Below, in pieces: positions 49,241 to 60,003 of a DNA stretch of 64,000 bases; within the stretch, counting starts at the first letter, position 1; every line of letters begins with the position of its first letter. The notes under the pieces were generated by a model. It searched no databases and was not told the origin of the DNA. It saw only the letters and a program-made list of their open reading frames with translations. Position numbers and translations under genes: made by a program. The stretch is from assembly GCA_038534295.1 (NCBI GenBank), contig JBCAXA010000003.1, positions 248,001 to 312,000 on the forward strand, written 5' to 3'. Source of the stretch: JBCAXA01 sp038534295 (lineage in GTDB: Bacteria; Pseudomonadota; Gammaproteobacteria; Steroidobacterales; Woeseiaceae).

Positions 49241-51151
49241 TCAACTGCGCGGTATGTCGAGCTCGAGATTTAGGCCGGTCAATTTGTCCTCGTCCAAACC
49301 GACTTTGTCGAGAAACGCGTGCCAGCGATCGTCGTCGCGCAAATTGTCGTACCAGCGCTGTAAACGTACTTCGCCCCAGCCGGCCGCTCCGTACTTCTCG
49401 TAGTCCTTGTCCAGCCATTCGAAAGCGGCGTCGAGTTCGCCCCGAAACGCATAGACGTCCGCGATGACGCCTGGCCATTTCTCGGCCCAGGTCTCTGTCA
49501 GCTCCGCGAGCGCCGCGTCCGAGCCGTCTGCGTCATCCATGATGTACCGAGTCACCGAAATGCCCTTCAGGCGGTTATAGCCACTGAGCGCCTCGAACTC
49601 AGCGAGCGCGGCCTCCGGCTCTCCGGTGAGCAGCAGCGTCTCGGCGAGCTGATACTGCGCACCGTTGTAATCCGGATTCATCTCGCGAACTTTGCGAAAG
49701 CTCACCAGTGCACCTTCGAGCTGGTCGGCGTACTTATAGGTAACACCCAGGTTGTAGCGCAATCTTGGATCCGTGGGCGAACGCCGTATGCAGTAACGCA
49801 GCACGTCAATGGCCTGGTCGAGCTGACCGGCTTGCAGCAGCAGTATGGCGGCGTCCGGCAAAATGGTAACGTCCAGCGAATTGATCGCCAGCGCCCGCTG
49901 CATGTGGGCAAAGGCCGCGCGCAAATCTCCGTCGTAGCGGTGCGCGACCCAGGCGAGTTCAGCGTGCCCGCCGGCGTATTCAGGATCTGCGGCCACCGCG
50001 GTTTCGGCGGCTTCGCGTGCTGCTGCAAAGCCGCGATCCCAGTCCCAAAATCCCTGGCCGGCCAAGTTGTTGTAAACGTCGGCCATCTGCGCCCACGCCG
50101 GCGCGTAGTCGGGATCGATCAACACCGCTTCGCGCAGTAGCTCAATGGCGTTTTCGAACTCTTGCTGATTGCCGCCGCGAGCCAGATGGCGAGCCTCGAG
50201 ATAGAGCGTGTACGCCTCTGGATCGGTACGCCGCGCCGTAGCCGTATCGCCGAGCGCGCTGACCTCCAGGGTGGCGGCGACACGCGCGGAGATATCCTCC
50301 TGAATGTCGAAAATGTTGCCTACGGGTTGGTCGAAGCGGTCACGCCAAATGATGTTGCCGCTAGCCGCGTCAACCAGTTGGGTGCGGATTCGCAGCAAAT
50401 CACCGTCGCGGGCAACGCTGCCTTCCACCAGATGCCGAACGCCGAGTCGTTGACCGATCTCCGGCGCAGCCAACGACGATTCCCGGAACTGAAAGGCCGA
50501 CGTGCGCGACGTAACCGTTAGCGCCGGATTGCCTGCGAGCAGCGACATTAACTCCTCTGCCAGACCGTCGGCGAAGTAGGCCTGATCCTGAGCAGCCGTC
50601 ATATCCTCAAACGGCAGCACGGCGACCGAGCGGTCATCGACAATCGGCGCGACAGCGGCTGCAACGCTGGCGTCGGTTGGCCGGTCAATCGCGCGTTCAA
50701 TGACAATTTGCACGACGGCCGCCAGCACGAGCACCGCAAACCCGACCAGCATTTTGCGCAGCGTCACGAAACGCGCCGCGCGAGACGCCAGCGTTTCTTC
50801 GCTGGCTGCGCTCGGCGGCGCTGTGTTGTTCAGCTCGCGTGGCGCTGTCAGCAGGCGATAGCCGCGTTTCGGCACCGTCATGATGTAGGTCGGGTCGGAA
50901 CGCGAATCGTCGAGCGCTTTTCGTAGATCGGCAATGCAGCGGGTTAGCGGTTCATCGCTAACCGCCCGTTCGCCCCAGACGTTGGCCAGCAGCGACTCTC
51001 GTTCGACGACACCGCCGGCCGCGTCCGCAAGACACAACAACACGTCCATGCTTTTCGGCGTTACGTGACGTTCGTCGTCGCCGCGTTGCAGCCGGCCTTC
51101 CAGCGGCAGCACGGTCCAGTCGCCTAGTAGAAAACCGTCGCGCAAGTTCAA
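49241..51151 (-). CDS. CadC-like membrane winged-helix regulator with TolB-like and TPR domains
   Basis: 636 residues. The N-terminal OmpR/PhoB-type winged helix (GRLQRGDDERHVTPKSMDVLLCLADAAGGVVERESLLANVWGE... VPKRGYRLL) ends near residue 105. One membrane span follows (MLVGFAVLVLAAVVQIVIERAI). The periplasmic part has the FGxxL-like adenylyl-cyclase-associated segment SVAVLPFEDMTAAQDQAYFADGLAEELMSLLAGNP...HLVEGSVARDGDLLRIRTQLVDA, then about six TPR units (ENAIELLREAVLIDPDYAPAW, GALVSFRKVREMNPDYNGAQY). It probably senses an envelope signal and binds DNA from the membrane. It is divergent from the alpha-2-macroglobulin gene, a possible target. Confidence 0.9.
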   Translation of the reverse strand: MNLRDGFLLGDWTVLPLEGRLQRGDDERHVTPKSMDVLLCLADAAGGVVERESLLANVWGERAVSDEPLTRCIADLRKALDDSRSDPTYIMTVPKRGYRLLTAPRELNNTAPPSAASEETLASRAARFVTLRKMLVGFAVLVLAAVVQIVIERAIDRPTDASVAAAVAPIVDDRSVAVLPFEDMTAAQDQAYFADGLAEELMSLLAGNPALTVTSRTSAFQFRESSLAAPEIGQRLGVRHLVEGSVARDGDLLRIRTQLVDAASGNIIWRDRFDQPVGNIFDIQEDISARVAATLEVSALGDTATARRTDPEAYTLYLEARHLARGGNQQEFENAIELLREAVLIDPDYAPAWAQMADVYNNLAGQGFWDWDRGFAAAREAAETAVAADPEYAGGHAELAWVAHRYDGDLRAAFAHMQRALAINSLDVTILPDAAILLLQAGQLDQAIDVLRYCIRRSPTDPRLRYNLGVTYKYADQLEGALVSFRKVREMNPDYNGAQYQLAETLLLTGEPEAALAEFEALSGYNRLKGISVTRYIMDDADGSDAALAELTETWAEKWPGVIADVYAFRGELDAAFEWLDKDYEKYGAAGWGEVRLQRWYDNLRDDDRWHAFLDKVGLDEDKLTGLNLELDIPRS

Positions 51152-51383
51152 AGCAGGGTCTCAGTCCAAAGCCGAGGTACGGTCACTTGCCAAAACATCA
51201 CGGTGCCTTGTTCCTCGTCGGATTCGCGGATTGAATATTGCTGCTCGGTGCGACCATTTTAGCCCGCACCGAGTTCGCCTCGCTCCCATGATTCGCCACA
51301 ACTTACGCACTATGCCGCGCCCGTCGGTCGTTTAGCATCTATGCAGACGCGATAAGATCGGCGGAACGATCGGGAGGGTGTCA

Positions 51384-54300
51384 ATGGGGATAATAGGTCG
51401 GCTTATTGGCGTTATTCGCTGGACTCCACCACCTTGGCTGACGCAATTCGGGGTGCGCCGCTTTGGCGGCTTGCTCGTGCTCGTACTAGCGATTGCTGCG
51501 GGCGGTTACGCGTATCAGCGACATCTCGAAACAAAACCGAAACCTCCCGGTATTGTCGCGACCGCGACGGCCCCGGGGATAACGCCCATTGTCGATGGCG
51601 AACTCGTCCCCCAGCCATTGGTGTTGCGATTCGAGGTGGTTCCCGACCCGCGCGTGCCGGTCGAGACCGTCGAGTCGGTAGCGCCGCTCGAAGCTATTGA
51701 TCGCACGGTCGATGCCGGAATCACGCTGTCGCCCGCGCACCCCGGCGAATGGCGTTGGCGTGACGAAACGACGCTCGTTTTCGCTCCGTCCGAAGACTGG
51801 CCGGCCGGTCAATCGTTCAAAGCGAGCTGGGAGCCGTCGCTGTTTGCACCGGGGCTGACGATTCGCGAGCGGAGCGTCGAATTCGAAACGCCGCCCTTCG
51901 CGGTGACGATCGACGAATTCGTTTTCTACCAAAACCCGGAAGACACGGCCGAGCGGCGCACCGTGGCGACGTTGTCGTTCACGCACCCGGTCGACCCGGA
52001 CAGCCTCGACCGAGAACTTGAACTCCTGTTGCGCCGTTCCGGTGCCACCGTCGATGAGCCGGCTGACGCGCTCGAACGGGAGCTGCGCTTCGATCAAGCC
52101 GGTCGCGTCGCGTACGTCTCGTCGGAGACGCTGACGATTCCGCCCGAAGAGAACTTTGTGACGCTAGAGATCGACGCTGGTCTGGCGCCGACCCGCGGAC
52201 CGTCGCGCGTCGACGAAGAGGTCGTCGGTTCGGTGCGGATACCGGACATTTCGAGCTACTTCCGTGTCGCCAACGTCGATGCGCAAATCGTGCGCGACGA
52301 CAACAACGACCCGCATCAAGCGGTTATCTTGGAGTTCACCGACCGGGTCGCGCTCGACGATCTCGAGTCGGTGTTGACCCTGTACCTGTTGCCACAGTCG
52401 GTAACTATTAATGGCCGCACTCACAACAACAAGCGCTGGCAGTCGCCGCGCGAGGTAACACCAGATGTACTCGCCAGCGCCGAGCCAGTCGAGTTTACGC
52501 TCAACGCTGTCGAGAACGACGCGGCCGTGTTCCACAGCATGTCGCTCGACGTACCGCAGGGGCGATACTTATACATACGTGTCGAGTCCGGGCTCGCGTC
52601 CAGCGGCGATTTTGTGCTCGCGCAAGCGTTCGACACAGTCGTTCGTGCTCCCAACTATCCTCGCGAAGTCGCCATCGCGCAGTCCGGGGCGCTACTGCCG
52701 CTCACCGGCGATCACAAACTGACCTTTGTCGCCCGCGGCGTGGACGCGCTGCGCGTTGAGATCGGTCGCTTGCTCGACGGTGAAATAAACCATCTCGCCA
52801 GCCAGACCGGTGGCGATATTCGCAATCCGTACTGGCAAAACTATCGGTTCAACGAGGAAAACCTGACGACCCGAACCGCGCGCTACATCGATCTTGAGAC
52901 GGCGCATCCCAAACAGGCGGTCTACGCCAGTCAGGACTTGAGTGAGTTTTTGCTGTCGGGTGGCTACTACTTCATCACCGTCCAAGGCTGGGACCGAGAG
53001 CGCAAACGAACGGTAGGGCCGCAGGATCGGCGCTTTGTGCTGATCACCGACCTCGGACTGCTCGTCAAGAACAACGCCGACAATTCACACGATGTGTTCG
53101 TTCATTCGCTGGCGAGCGGTCGGCCTGCAGCGGGCGCGACGGTTCAGCTGCTTGGCAAGAACGGCATTCCCGTTTATGAGCGCCAAGTCGAGCGCGACGG
53201 ACGGGCACGAATTCCTAGTACGAAGGACTTAAAGCGCGAACGGGCGCCGACCGTTTTTGTCGTTCGCAATGGTCTCGATTCGGTGTTTCTGCCGTTCGCC
53301 CGTCGCGAGCAAATGCTGCAGCTATCGCGATTCGACGTAGGCGGTGACTATGTCCGCAACCGCACCGATGCGGATCGGTTGCGGGCACAAGTTTTTTCCG
53401 ACCGCGGACTGTATCGCCCCGGCGATACCGCGCGCCTTGCGGCGATCGTCAAACGCGATGACTGGATCCCTGTCGGTAATCTACCGCTGGTGCTCAATAT
53501 TCGCGATCCGCGTTCGCAGACGGTCCTCGACGAGCGTCTTGCGTTGCCGGATGACGGCTTCTTCGATCGACCGTTCGAAACGGAAGCGGCCTCGGCGACC
53601 GGGAACTACACGGCGACGCTGTACCTGATCGACGAACGAGATCGCCGTCGAGCCATTGGTAGTACGCGCTTTAAAGTCGAAGAGTTTCAGCCGGATCGCA
53701 TGCGGATCCGTTCGCGCATCGAAGGACAGAAACCCGCCGGCTGGCTGAAACCCGGCAACCTTACCGCCGTCGTCGAGCTCGAGAATCTTTTCGGTACGCC
53801 GGCGTCGGATCGTCGCGTAACCGGCGAGGTCGAGCTTGCGCCGATTGCCGTGAGCTTTCCCGGTTACCCCGATTTCGTTTTTGACGATCCGCTGCGCCGC
53901 AGCAACACCGTGCTCGGCCCCGTCACGTTGCCACTGCCGGAGGCAACCACGAATGACAACGGTGTTGCGCAAATCCCGCTAGACCTGACCCAATACGACA
54001 AAGGCATCTATCGGCTAACGGTCCATACCGAGGGTTTTGAGGCTGGCGATGGGCGCAGCGTGCGGTCACGCGCGCAAACCATCCTGTCGCCTCTCGATGC
54101 ATTGGTAGGCTACAAGAGCACCAGCAATCTTCAGTTTCTCGACCGCGACGCCGAGCACGACGTCGAGCTACTGGCGCTTTCAAGTTCCGCCGAGCCAATT
54201 GCTCTCGACAACCTGACCGTCGAACGCATCGAAGAACGCTACGTATCCACACTGGTACGCCAGCCCAACGGTACCGTTGCGTATCAGTCGATATTGAAAG

Positions 54301-57068
54301 AAGAGTCCATCGCGAGCCGCGACTTCGCCATTGCGGAAGGCGGCAGCACACTTGCCTTACCCACCGACCGTGCCGGACGGTTTGTTATGCGGATCGTCGA
54401 TGCCGACGGCACGGCGCTTTGTCAGGTGCGCTATACCGTTGCCGGTGCACGCAACATGGCCGGCAATCTCGAGCGCAACGCCGAGCTCGACTTGGTGCTC
54501 GATGCAGCCAATTACGACAACGGCGAGGAGATTCGCATCGAAGTAACGGCGCCGTACTCGGGTACGGGCTTAATTACCATCGAACGCGATCGCGTGTATG
54601 CGCATCGGTGGTTCCGCTCCGATACGACGTCGAGCGTACAGAGCATTACGGTGCCGGCAGGTCTCGAAGGCAATGCGTACGTCAACGTGGCCTATGTTCG
54701 CGATCTGGATTCGCCGGAAATTTTCGTAAACCCGCTGAGCTATGCGGCGGCACCGTTTGCGATCAATCGCGACGCGCGTACTGTCGACATTGAGCTTGAC
54801 GCACCCGAGCGGATTCAGCCCGGCGATACCATGGCCGTTTCGTATCGAACCGACCGCGACGCCAAGCTCCTGGTCTACGCGGTCGACGAGGGCATTTTGC
54901 AGGTTGCGAACTATCGGATGCCCGATCCGCTCAGCTTCTTCCTGCGCAAGATGGCGCTGCAGGTGTCGACGCACCAACTCGTCGACCTCATCCTGCCGGC
55001 GTTCGACGCCGTGCGCCAAGCGGCTGCGCCCGGCGGCGGCGAAGCGCGTGGTTTGGCTGGCCAAAACCTCAATCCGTTCAGGCGCAAAACCGAGCCACCG
55101 GTGGTGTTCTGGTCAGGGATCGTCGCGAGTAGCGACACGCCGCGCAGCGTCGAGTTTGAGGTGCCCGACTACTTCAACGGCGAGCTGCGCGTCATGGCGA
55201 TCGCCGTGTCCGACAGCGCCGTCGGCGCGCAACAGGACAGGACCACCGTGCGCGGACCGTTTGTCATCACGCCAAATCTGTTGACGGCTGCCGCGCCAAG
55301 CGATGAATTCGATGTAACGGTCGGGCTTGCCAACAACCTCGACGGCTCGGGCAGCGATGCCGAGGTGCGACTGAGTGTGTCGCCGTCGCCGGCGCTCGAG
55401 GTCCTCGGCGACACCACGCAGACGCTGGCGGTGGCGGAGGGTCGCGAAACCAAGGCAGTGTTTCGGGTTCGTGCACGCGACCAATTGGGTTCGGCCGAAC
55501 TGCGTTTCGTCGCATCCAGCGGCTCGGTGTCGGTGCCGCGGACGGCGACGGTCAGCATCCGCCCGCAGGTGGCCTATCTGACGACGGTTGCGTCGGGCAG
55601 CGCGTCGGCTGACCCTCTGTCGCTGTCGTTCGAGCGCCGCATGTACGATCAGCTCGCCGAGCAATCGGCCGCCGCGTCAGCCAGTCCGCTGGTGCTGGCC
55701 GACGGCCTGTTGGACTACCTCGAGTACTACCCGCACTACTGCGCCGAGCAGATCGTCAGTCGGGTATTCCCGCAAATCGGTTTCCTGAACGATGGCGACT
55801 CGTCGCTTGATGCCGCGTCTATTCGTCGCGGGTTCAACGACGTCATCGCAAAGCTACGGGCGCGGCAAACCGATCAAGGGTGGTTCAGGTTTTGGCTGAC
55901 GTCGACCGAGCCGGTCGACTTTGCGAGCGTTTACATCATCCACTTTCTGACTGACTCGGCGGCCCAGGGACTGCCCGTGCCGCGTGCGATGGTGGACCGC
56001 GGGCTCGGTTTCACACGCCAAGTGGCCGCTCGCGACGTCGCCGACCTGCCGTCCGCACGCTTGCGCGCGTACGCCATCTATCTGTTGACGCGCAACGGCG
56101 ATGTTACGACCAATTCGCTAACCAATTTGCACGAGACGCTCGATCGCTTGTTCGCCGACGATTGGCACAGCGACATTGCGGCGTCGTACATGGCGGCCAG
56201 CTACGCGCTACTGCAGCAACCGGCACTCGCCGATCCGCTGATCGACGCCTATGAGATCGGCGCGGGCGACGAGATGTCCAGCGACTTTGATACGCGGCTC
56301 GGTCGCGATGCGCAGTATGTCTATCTGATTGCGCGGCACTTCCCGGAGCGTATGCAAGCGCTCGACGGCACGACGTTGCGTGCGTTGATCGATCCGGTCA
56401 TGCAAAACCGATTCAACACGGTCTCGTCTGCCTATACGGTGCTTGCGCTTGGTGCGTACACGCGCGCATTGGCCGCCGGCGGCGACTTGCCGGCGCTGTC
56501 GCTCGAGGACGCACAAGGAGTCGAGCTGGCAGCGGCAGCCCGCTTTGTTAGGGCCAAGGTGACCAACGATCTCGCTGCCGTGGCGGTTACCGGCGGCGGT
56601 TCCCGCGAGATCTACCACGTCCTCGCGCAAACCGGTTTCGACCGCGAGCCGCCGGCCGACGCACAAGCGGAAGGCATCGAAATATTCCGCGAGTATCTCG
56701 ACGACAACGGCGACGCCGTCACTAGCGCCGGCGTCGGCGACGAATTGATGGTGCGACTCAGGATCCGATCAACGGGCCAGCCAAGATCGAACGTCGCCGT
56801 TGTCGACATGCTGCCGGGCGGTTTCGAGGTGCTGACCGACTCGTTGCGCGATCAGTACCAGGGCTGGCGCGTGGATTATCAGGATGTGCGCGAAGACCGC
56901 GTCGTTACCTACGGTCGCTTCACCGATCGGGTCACCGAGCTGACTTATCGAGTCAAGCTGACGAGCCCCGGGCGCGTCGTCGTCCCGTCTGCATTCGCCT
57001 CGTCCATGTACGACCGAACCGTACACGCGCGCACGCAGCCCGGCAGGTTTGAGGTTCGCTCCAACTGA
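51384..57068 (+). CDS. yfhM: Bacterial alpha-2-macroglobulin (YfhM-like), periplasmic protease trap
   Basis: 1894 residues from the ATG of MGIIGRLIGVIRW, with GGAGG six bases upstream. The hydrophobic N-terminus (GGLLVLVLAIAAGGYAYQR) has no lipobox Cys, so it is probably a membrane-anchored or secreted form. The macroglobulin domains fill the first two thirds (FVVRNGLDSVFLPFA, LYRPGDTARLAAIVK, LPDDGFFDRPFETEAAS). The thioester site reads YYPHYCAEQIVSRVFP, with Cys1453 and Gln1456 as in C-x-E-Q family members, so covalent trapping is possible. A toroid of alpha-helices follows, then a receptor-binding-like end. Its stop overlaps the PBP1C start, the usual pairing. Confidence 0.95.
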   Translation: MGIIGRLIGVIRWTPPPWLTQFGVRRFGGLLVLVLAIAAGGYAYQRHLETKPKPPGIVATATAPGITPIVDGELVPQPLVLRFEVVPDPRVPVETVESVAPLEAIDRTVDAGITLSPAHPGEWRWRDETTLVFAPSEDWPAGQSFKASWEPSLFAPGLTIRERSVEFETPPFAVTIDEFVFYQNPEDTAERRTVATLSFTHPVDPDSLDRELELLLRRSGATVDEPADALERELRFDQAGRVAYVSSETLTIPPEENFVTLEIDAGLAPTRGPSRVDEEVVGSVRIPDISSYFRVANVDAQIVRDDNNDPHQAVILEFTDRVALDDLESVLTLYLLPQSVTINGRTHNNKRWQSPREVTPDVLASAEPVEFTLNAVENDAAVFHSMSLDVPQGRYLYIRVESGLASSGDFVLAQAFDTVVRAPNYPREVAIAQSGALLPLTGDHKLTFVARGVDALRVEIGRLLDGEINHLASQTGGDIRNPYWQNYRFNEENLTTRTARYIDLETAHPKQAVYASQDLSEFLLSGGYYFITVQGWDRERKRTVGPQDRRFVLITDLGLLVKNNADNSHDVFVHSLASGRPAAGATVQLLGKNGIPVYERQVERDGRARIPSTKDLKRERAPTVFVVRNGLDSVFLPFARREQMLQLSRFDVGGDYVRNRTDADRLRAQVFSDRGLYRPGDTARLAAIVKRDDWIPVGNLPLVLNIRDPRSQTVLDERLALPDDGFFDRPFETEAASATGNYTATLYLIDERDRRRAIGSTRFKVEEFQPDRMRIRSRIEGQKPAGWLKPGNLTAVVELENLFGTPASDRRVTGEVELAPIAVSFPGYPDFVFDDPLRRSNTVLGPVTLPLPEATTNDNGVAQIPLDLTQYDKGIYRLTVHTEGFEAGDGRSVRSRAQTILSPLDALVGYKSTSNLQFLDRDAEHDVELLALSSSAEPIALDNLTVERIEERYVSTLVRQPNGTVAYQSILKEESIASRDFAIAEGGSTLALPTDRAGRFVMRIVDADGTALCQVRYTVAGARNMAGNLERNAELDLVLDAANYDNGEEIRIEVTAPYSGTGLITIERDRVYAHRWFRSDTTSSVQSITVPAGLEGNAYVNVAYVRDLDSPEIFVNPLSYAAAPFAINRDARTVDIELDAPERIQPGDTMAVSYRTDRDAKLLVYAVDEGILQVANYRMPDPLSFFLRKMALQVSTHQLVDLILPAFDAVRQAAAPGGGEARGLAGQNLNPFRRKTEPPVVFWSGIVASSDTPRSVEFEVPDYFNGELRVMAIAVSDSAVGAQQDRTTVRGPFVITPNLLTAAAPSDEFDVTVGLANNLDGSGSDAEVRLSVSPSPALEVLGDTTQTLAVAEGRETKAVFRVRARDQLGSAELRFVASSGSVSVPRTATVSIRPQVAYLTTVASGSASADPLSLSFERRMYDQLAEQSAAASASPLVLADGLLDYLEYYPHYCAEQIVSRVFPQIGFLNDGDSSLDAASIRRGFNDVIAKLRARQTDQGWFRFWLTSTEPVDFASVYIIHFLTDSAAQGLPVPRAMVDRGLGFTRQVAARDVADLPSARLRAYAIYLLTRNGDVTTNSLTNLHETLDRLFADDWHSDIAASYMAASYALLQQPALADPLIDAYEIGAGDEMSSDFDTRLGRDAQYVYLIARHFPERMQALDGTTLRALIDPVMQNRFNTVSSAYTVLALGAYTRALAAGGDLPALSLEDAQGVELAAAARFVRAKVTNDLAAVAVTGGGSREIYHVLAQTGFDREPPADAQAEGIEIFREYLDDNGDAVTSAGVGDELMVRLRIRSTGQPRSNVAVVDMLPGGFEVLTDSLRDQYQGWRVDYQDVREDRVVTYGRFTDRVTELTYRVKLTSPGRVVVPSAFASSMYDRTVHARTQPGRFEVRSN

Positions 57069-59392
57069 TGCGTATCGTCACTCGACTCGCTGTGCGTGCG
57101 GCCATCGTCGTCGCGGCGTTGACCGTTGCTTGGTTGCTCATTCCCAAACCAACGCTGTACGGCGATGTGACGTTCTCGACGGTGATCGACGATCGCAACG
57201 GTGAGCTGTTGCGCTTAGCGCTCGCCGATGACGAGAGATATCGTGTCAAAGCGAATCTCGCCGATATTGCGCCGGCCGCCGTGCAAGCAACCTTGCTGTA
57301 TGAGGATCGGCACTTCCGTTCGCATCTCGGGTTCAACCCGGCGGCGCTACTGCGCGCCGCTTGGTCGACGTACGTCGTGCGCCAGCGCGTTGTCGGCGGC
57401 TCGACGATCACGATGCAGCTGGCGCGGCTGCGCTTCGACCTCGACACGACGACGATTGGCGGCAAGCTGGTTCAAATCGCGCGCGCGATTCAGCTCGAGC
57501 GCCACTACAGCAAGGACGACATTCTCGAGGCGTATCTGAATCTTGCGCCGTACGGCGGCAATATCGAAGGGCTGGCTACGGCCGCGCGGATCTATTTCGA
57601 CAAGCGCGCCGATGAACTCACGCTTCCCGAAGCCTTGGCACTGGTCGTCATTCCGCAGAATCCAGCGCAACGCAATCCACAAACCGCGGTCGGTTACGCG
57701 GCCATGCGCGATGCACAGGTTCGGCTGTTCGAGATTTGGCGCGACAAGTACGGCGCGTCCACGGAGCTCGCCGCGCACTTCCGCCTACCTCTGGCGGTTC
57801 GTAGCACGCCCGAACTGCCTTTTTTGGCGCCGCACACCACCGAGCGATTGCTGCACAGCGCACCTCTCGCTGAGCACATCGCTGCCACCGTCGACATCAA
57901 CTTGCAGCGCGTGCTGGAGCAACGCCTTGCCGACCATGTCGAGCGGCATCGGGGCGCTGGCATCGATAATGCCGCAGCGATGCTCGTCGATACGCGGACG
58001 ATGGACGTCTTGGCTGAGGCCGGCTCGGTGGATTTCTTCAACGCCGCCATTGCCGGGCAGGTCAACGGCACACGCGCCAAGCGCTCGCCCGGTTCGACGC
58101 TAAAGCCGTTCGTCTATGCGCTGGCGCTCGACCAAGGGCTGATTCATCCGATGAGCTTGCTTAAGGATGCGCCGCGGCGATTTGCGGCGTACACGCCCGA
58201 AAACTTCGATCGCGGTTTTCTCGGGCCGATCACGGCTCGCGATGCGCTGATCTATAGCCGCAACGTGCCGGCCATCGAGCTGTTGAATCAGATTGGTACC
58301 GAACCCTTCAACGCGTTTCTTGGCCGGGCCGGCGTCGCCAATTTACTTAGCGCCGAACACTACGGATTGTCGATGGTGCTCGGTGGCAACGAAGCAACCA
58401 TGAGTGAGCTAGTGGGCTTGTACGCGATGTTGGCCAACGCCGGCGTTTCGCGCCCATTGCGGCGCGAGCTGAACGCACCGCTCGGTGCTGCCGAACGCCT
58501 GCTCAGTCGCGAAGCCAGCTTTCTTGCGCTCGATATGCTGCGCGCCAATCCGCGGCCCGACGCACTCGCCTTCGCCGGCGAACAAGCTCGAACGGCCGTC
58601 GCGTGGAAAACGGGGACGTCATACGCATATCGTGACGCGTGGAGTGTCGGCATCGTCGGTCCATACGCGCTCGCGGTCTGGGTCGGTCATTTTGACGGTC
58701 GCAGCAACCCGGCACTGGTCGGCCGCCGTGCGGCGGCTCCGCTGTTTTTCGCGATCGTCGATCAGCTTGCGGCCGGCTTGCCGGCGGTAGCGAAGCAGTC
58801 GGTACCGCCAGTCGATCTGAATCTCGCAAAAATCGACGTGTGCGCGCCGACCGGCGACTTGCCGGGACGCTATTGCCCGCGCACGACCAAGAGTTGGTTC
58901 ATTCCGGGCGTGTCGCCGATCCGCGTCTCGAACGTGCATCGCGCGGTCGCCGTCGACAGCCGGACCGGTGCGCGCAGTTGCGCGCCCGGCGAGACGACGC
59001 GTACCGAGGTTTACGAATTCTGGCCATCCGACTTGCTGCGCCTCTACCGCCAGGCCGGCATTGCGGTGCGATCGCCACCGCCATGGGCACCGGATTGCGG
59101 GCTCGACGTGCGCGCCGCCACCGGCGTGCAGCCGGAAATCACGTCGCCGCTGAGCGGTACGACCGTGTTGCGCACGGCGGCGGCGAGCCACGGTCGCGAA
59201 TTGCCGCTAACGGCGACGACGGATGCCGATGCCCGCTGGCTGTACTGGTTCGCGAACGATCGGTTTCTCGCCAAAGTCGACCGCGATGAACCGCTGCTGT
59301 GGGAGCCGGAGTCCGGGGAATACCGGCTGGTCGCTGTGGATGATCTTGGTCGCAGCGGTTCGGCGTCACTGACCGTCGCGGCCGTGCCGTAG
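57068..59392 (+). CDS. pbpC: Penicillin-binding protein 1C
   Basis: 774 residues. The ATG overlaps the yfhM stop (TGATG). The N-terminal membrane segment AIVVAALTVAWLLIPKP precedes the glycosyltransferase domain: LYEDRHFRSHLGFNPAALLRA (catalytic Glu), GGSTITMQLARL, LERHYSKDDILEAYLNLAPYGGN. The transpeptidase follows with STLKPF (Ser343, Lys346), SRN and WKTGTSYAYRDAW. A C-terminal BiPBP_C domain (GVQPEITSPLSGTTVL...) is usual for this class. It polymerises and may crosslink peptidoglycan in the periplasm. With the macroglobulin it is thought to repair the wall after attack. It is full length. Confidence 0.96.
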   Translation: MRIVTRLAVRAAIVVAALTVAWLLIPKPTLYGDVTFSTVIDDRNGELLRLALADDERYRVKANLADIAPAAVQATLLYEDRHFRSHLGFNPAALLRAAWSTYVVRQRVVGGSTITMQLARLRFDLDTTTIGGKLVQIARAIQLERHYSKDDILEAYLNLAPYGGNIEGLATAARIYFDKRADELTLPEALALVVIPQNPAQRNPQTAVGYAAMRDAQVRLFEIWRDKYGASTELAAHFRLPLAVRSTPELPFLAPHTTERLLHSAPLAEHIAATVDINLQRVLEQRLADHVERHRGAGIDNAAAMLVDTRTMDVLAEAGSVDFFNAAIAGQVNGTRAKRSPGSTLKPFVYALALDQGLIHPMSLLKDAPRRFAAYTPENFDRGFLGPITARDALIYSRNVPAIELLNQIGTEPFNAFLGRAGVANLLSAEHYGLSMVLGGNEATMSELVGLYAMLANAGVSRPLRRELNAPLGAAERLLSREASFLALDMLRANPRPDALAFAGEQARTAVAWKTGTSYAYRDAWSVGIVGPYALAVWVGHFDGRSNPALVGRRAAAPLFFAIVDQLAAGLPAVAKQSVPPVDLNLAKIDVCAPTGDLPGRYCPRTTKSWFIPGVSPIRVSNVHRAVAVDSRTGARSCAPGETTRTEVYEFWPSDLLRLYRQAGIAVRSPPPWAPDCGLDVRAATGVQPEITSPLSGTTVLRTAAASHGRELPLTATTDADARWLYWFANDRFLAKVDRDEPLLWEPESGEYRLVAVDDLGRSGSASLTVAAVP

Positions 59393-59517
59393 CGACGTCC
59401 GGTTTCATCCGTCGCATTAAAGTCACAGGTGGTCGCAGGCCGCTCCGTTGCCCATCGTTTGGGCTGCACGAATTCGCTACCTTTAACTAATAGGTAAGAA
59501 CGACGTGGGGGGTGAGC

Positions 59518-60003
59518 ATGGCGACGTACGAGTTCCGGGTAAACGACGCTGCCGTTGAATTCGACGGCGACGGTGCAACGCCCTTGCTGTGGGTCTTGCG
59601 CGAGCCGCTAAACCTTACCGGCACGAAGTTTGGCTGCGGTACCGGTCAATGCGGCGCCTGCACGGTGCACGTCAATGGCCGCGCGCGCCGCTCGTGCATA
59701 ACGCCGGTCGCCAGCGTGGTCGACAGTCGCATCACCACCATCGAGGGTCTCGCGGCATCCAGCGACAAACTGCATCCGGTGCAGCAGGCCTGGATCGAGC
59801 ACGCCGTGCCGCAGTGCGGCTACTGTCAGGCCGGCCAGATTATGGCGACGGCGGATCTGCTCCGTCGCAACAAATCTCCCAGCGACGCCGATATCAACGC
59901 CGAGCTCACCAACATTTGTCGCTGCGGCACCTACCCGCGGATACGGCGCGCCGTGCATCGCGCCGCCGAGCTACTTGCCAGCGAGGAATCGAACGATGCG
60001 TGA
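59518..60003 (+). CDS. Two-[2Fe-2S] electron-transfer subunit of a molybdenum hydroxylase
   Basis: 161 residues from the ATG of MATYEFRVNDAAVEFDG, with a GGGGG run upstream. The plant-type cluster is CGTGQCGACTVHVNG...RRSC, and the second helical cluster is CGYCQAGQIM...CRCGTYPRI. Both are complete. It matches IorA/CoxS-like small subunits. It passes electrons from the molybdenum site to an external acceptor. No FAD subunit is encoded here, so the acceptor is probably a cytochrome, as in isoquinoline oxidoreductase-type enzymes. Its stop overlaps the large-subunit start by eight bases. Confidence 0.95.
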   Translation: MATYEFRVNDAAVEFDGDGATPLLWVLREPLNLTGTKFGCGTGQCGACTVHVNGRARRSCITPVASVVDSRITTIEGLAASSDKLHPVQQAWIEHAVPQCGYCQAGQIMATADLLRRNKSPSDADINAELTNICRCGTYPRIRRAVHRAAELLASEESNDA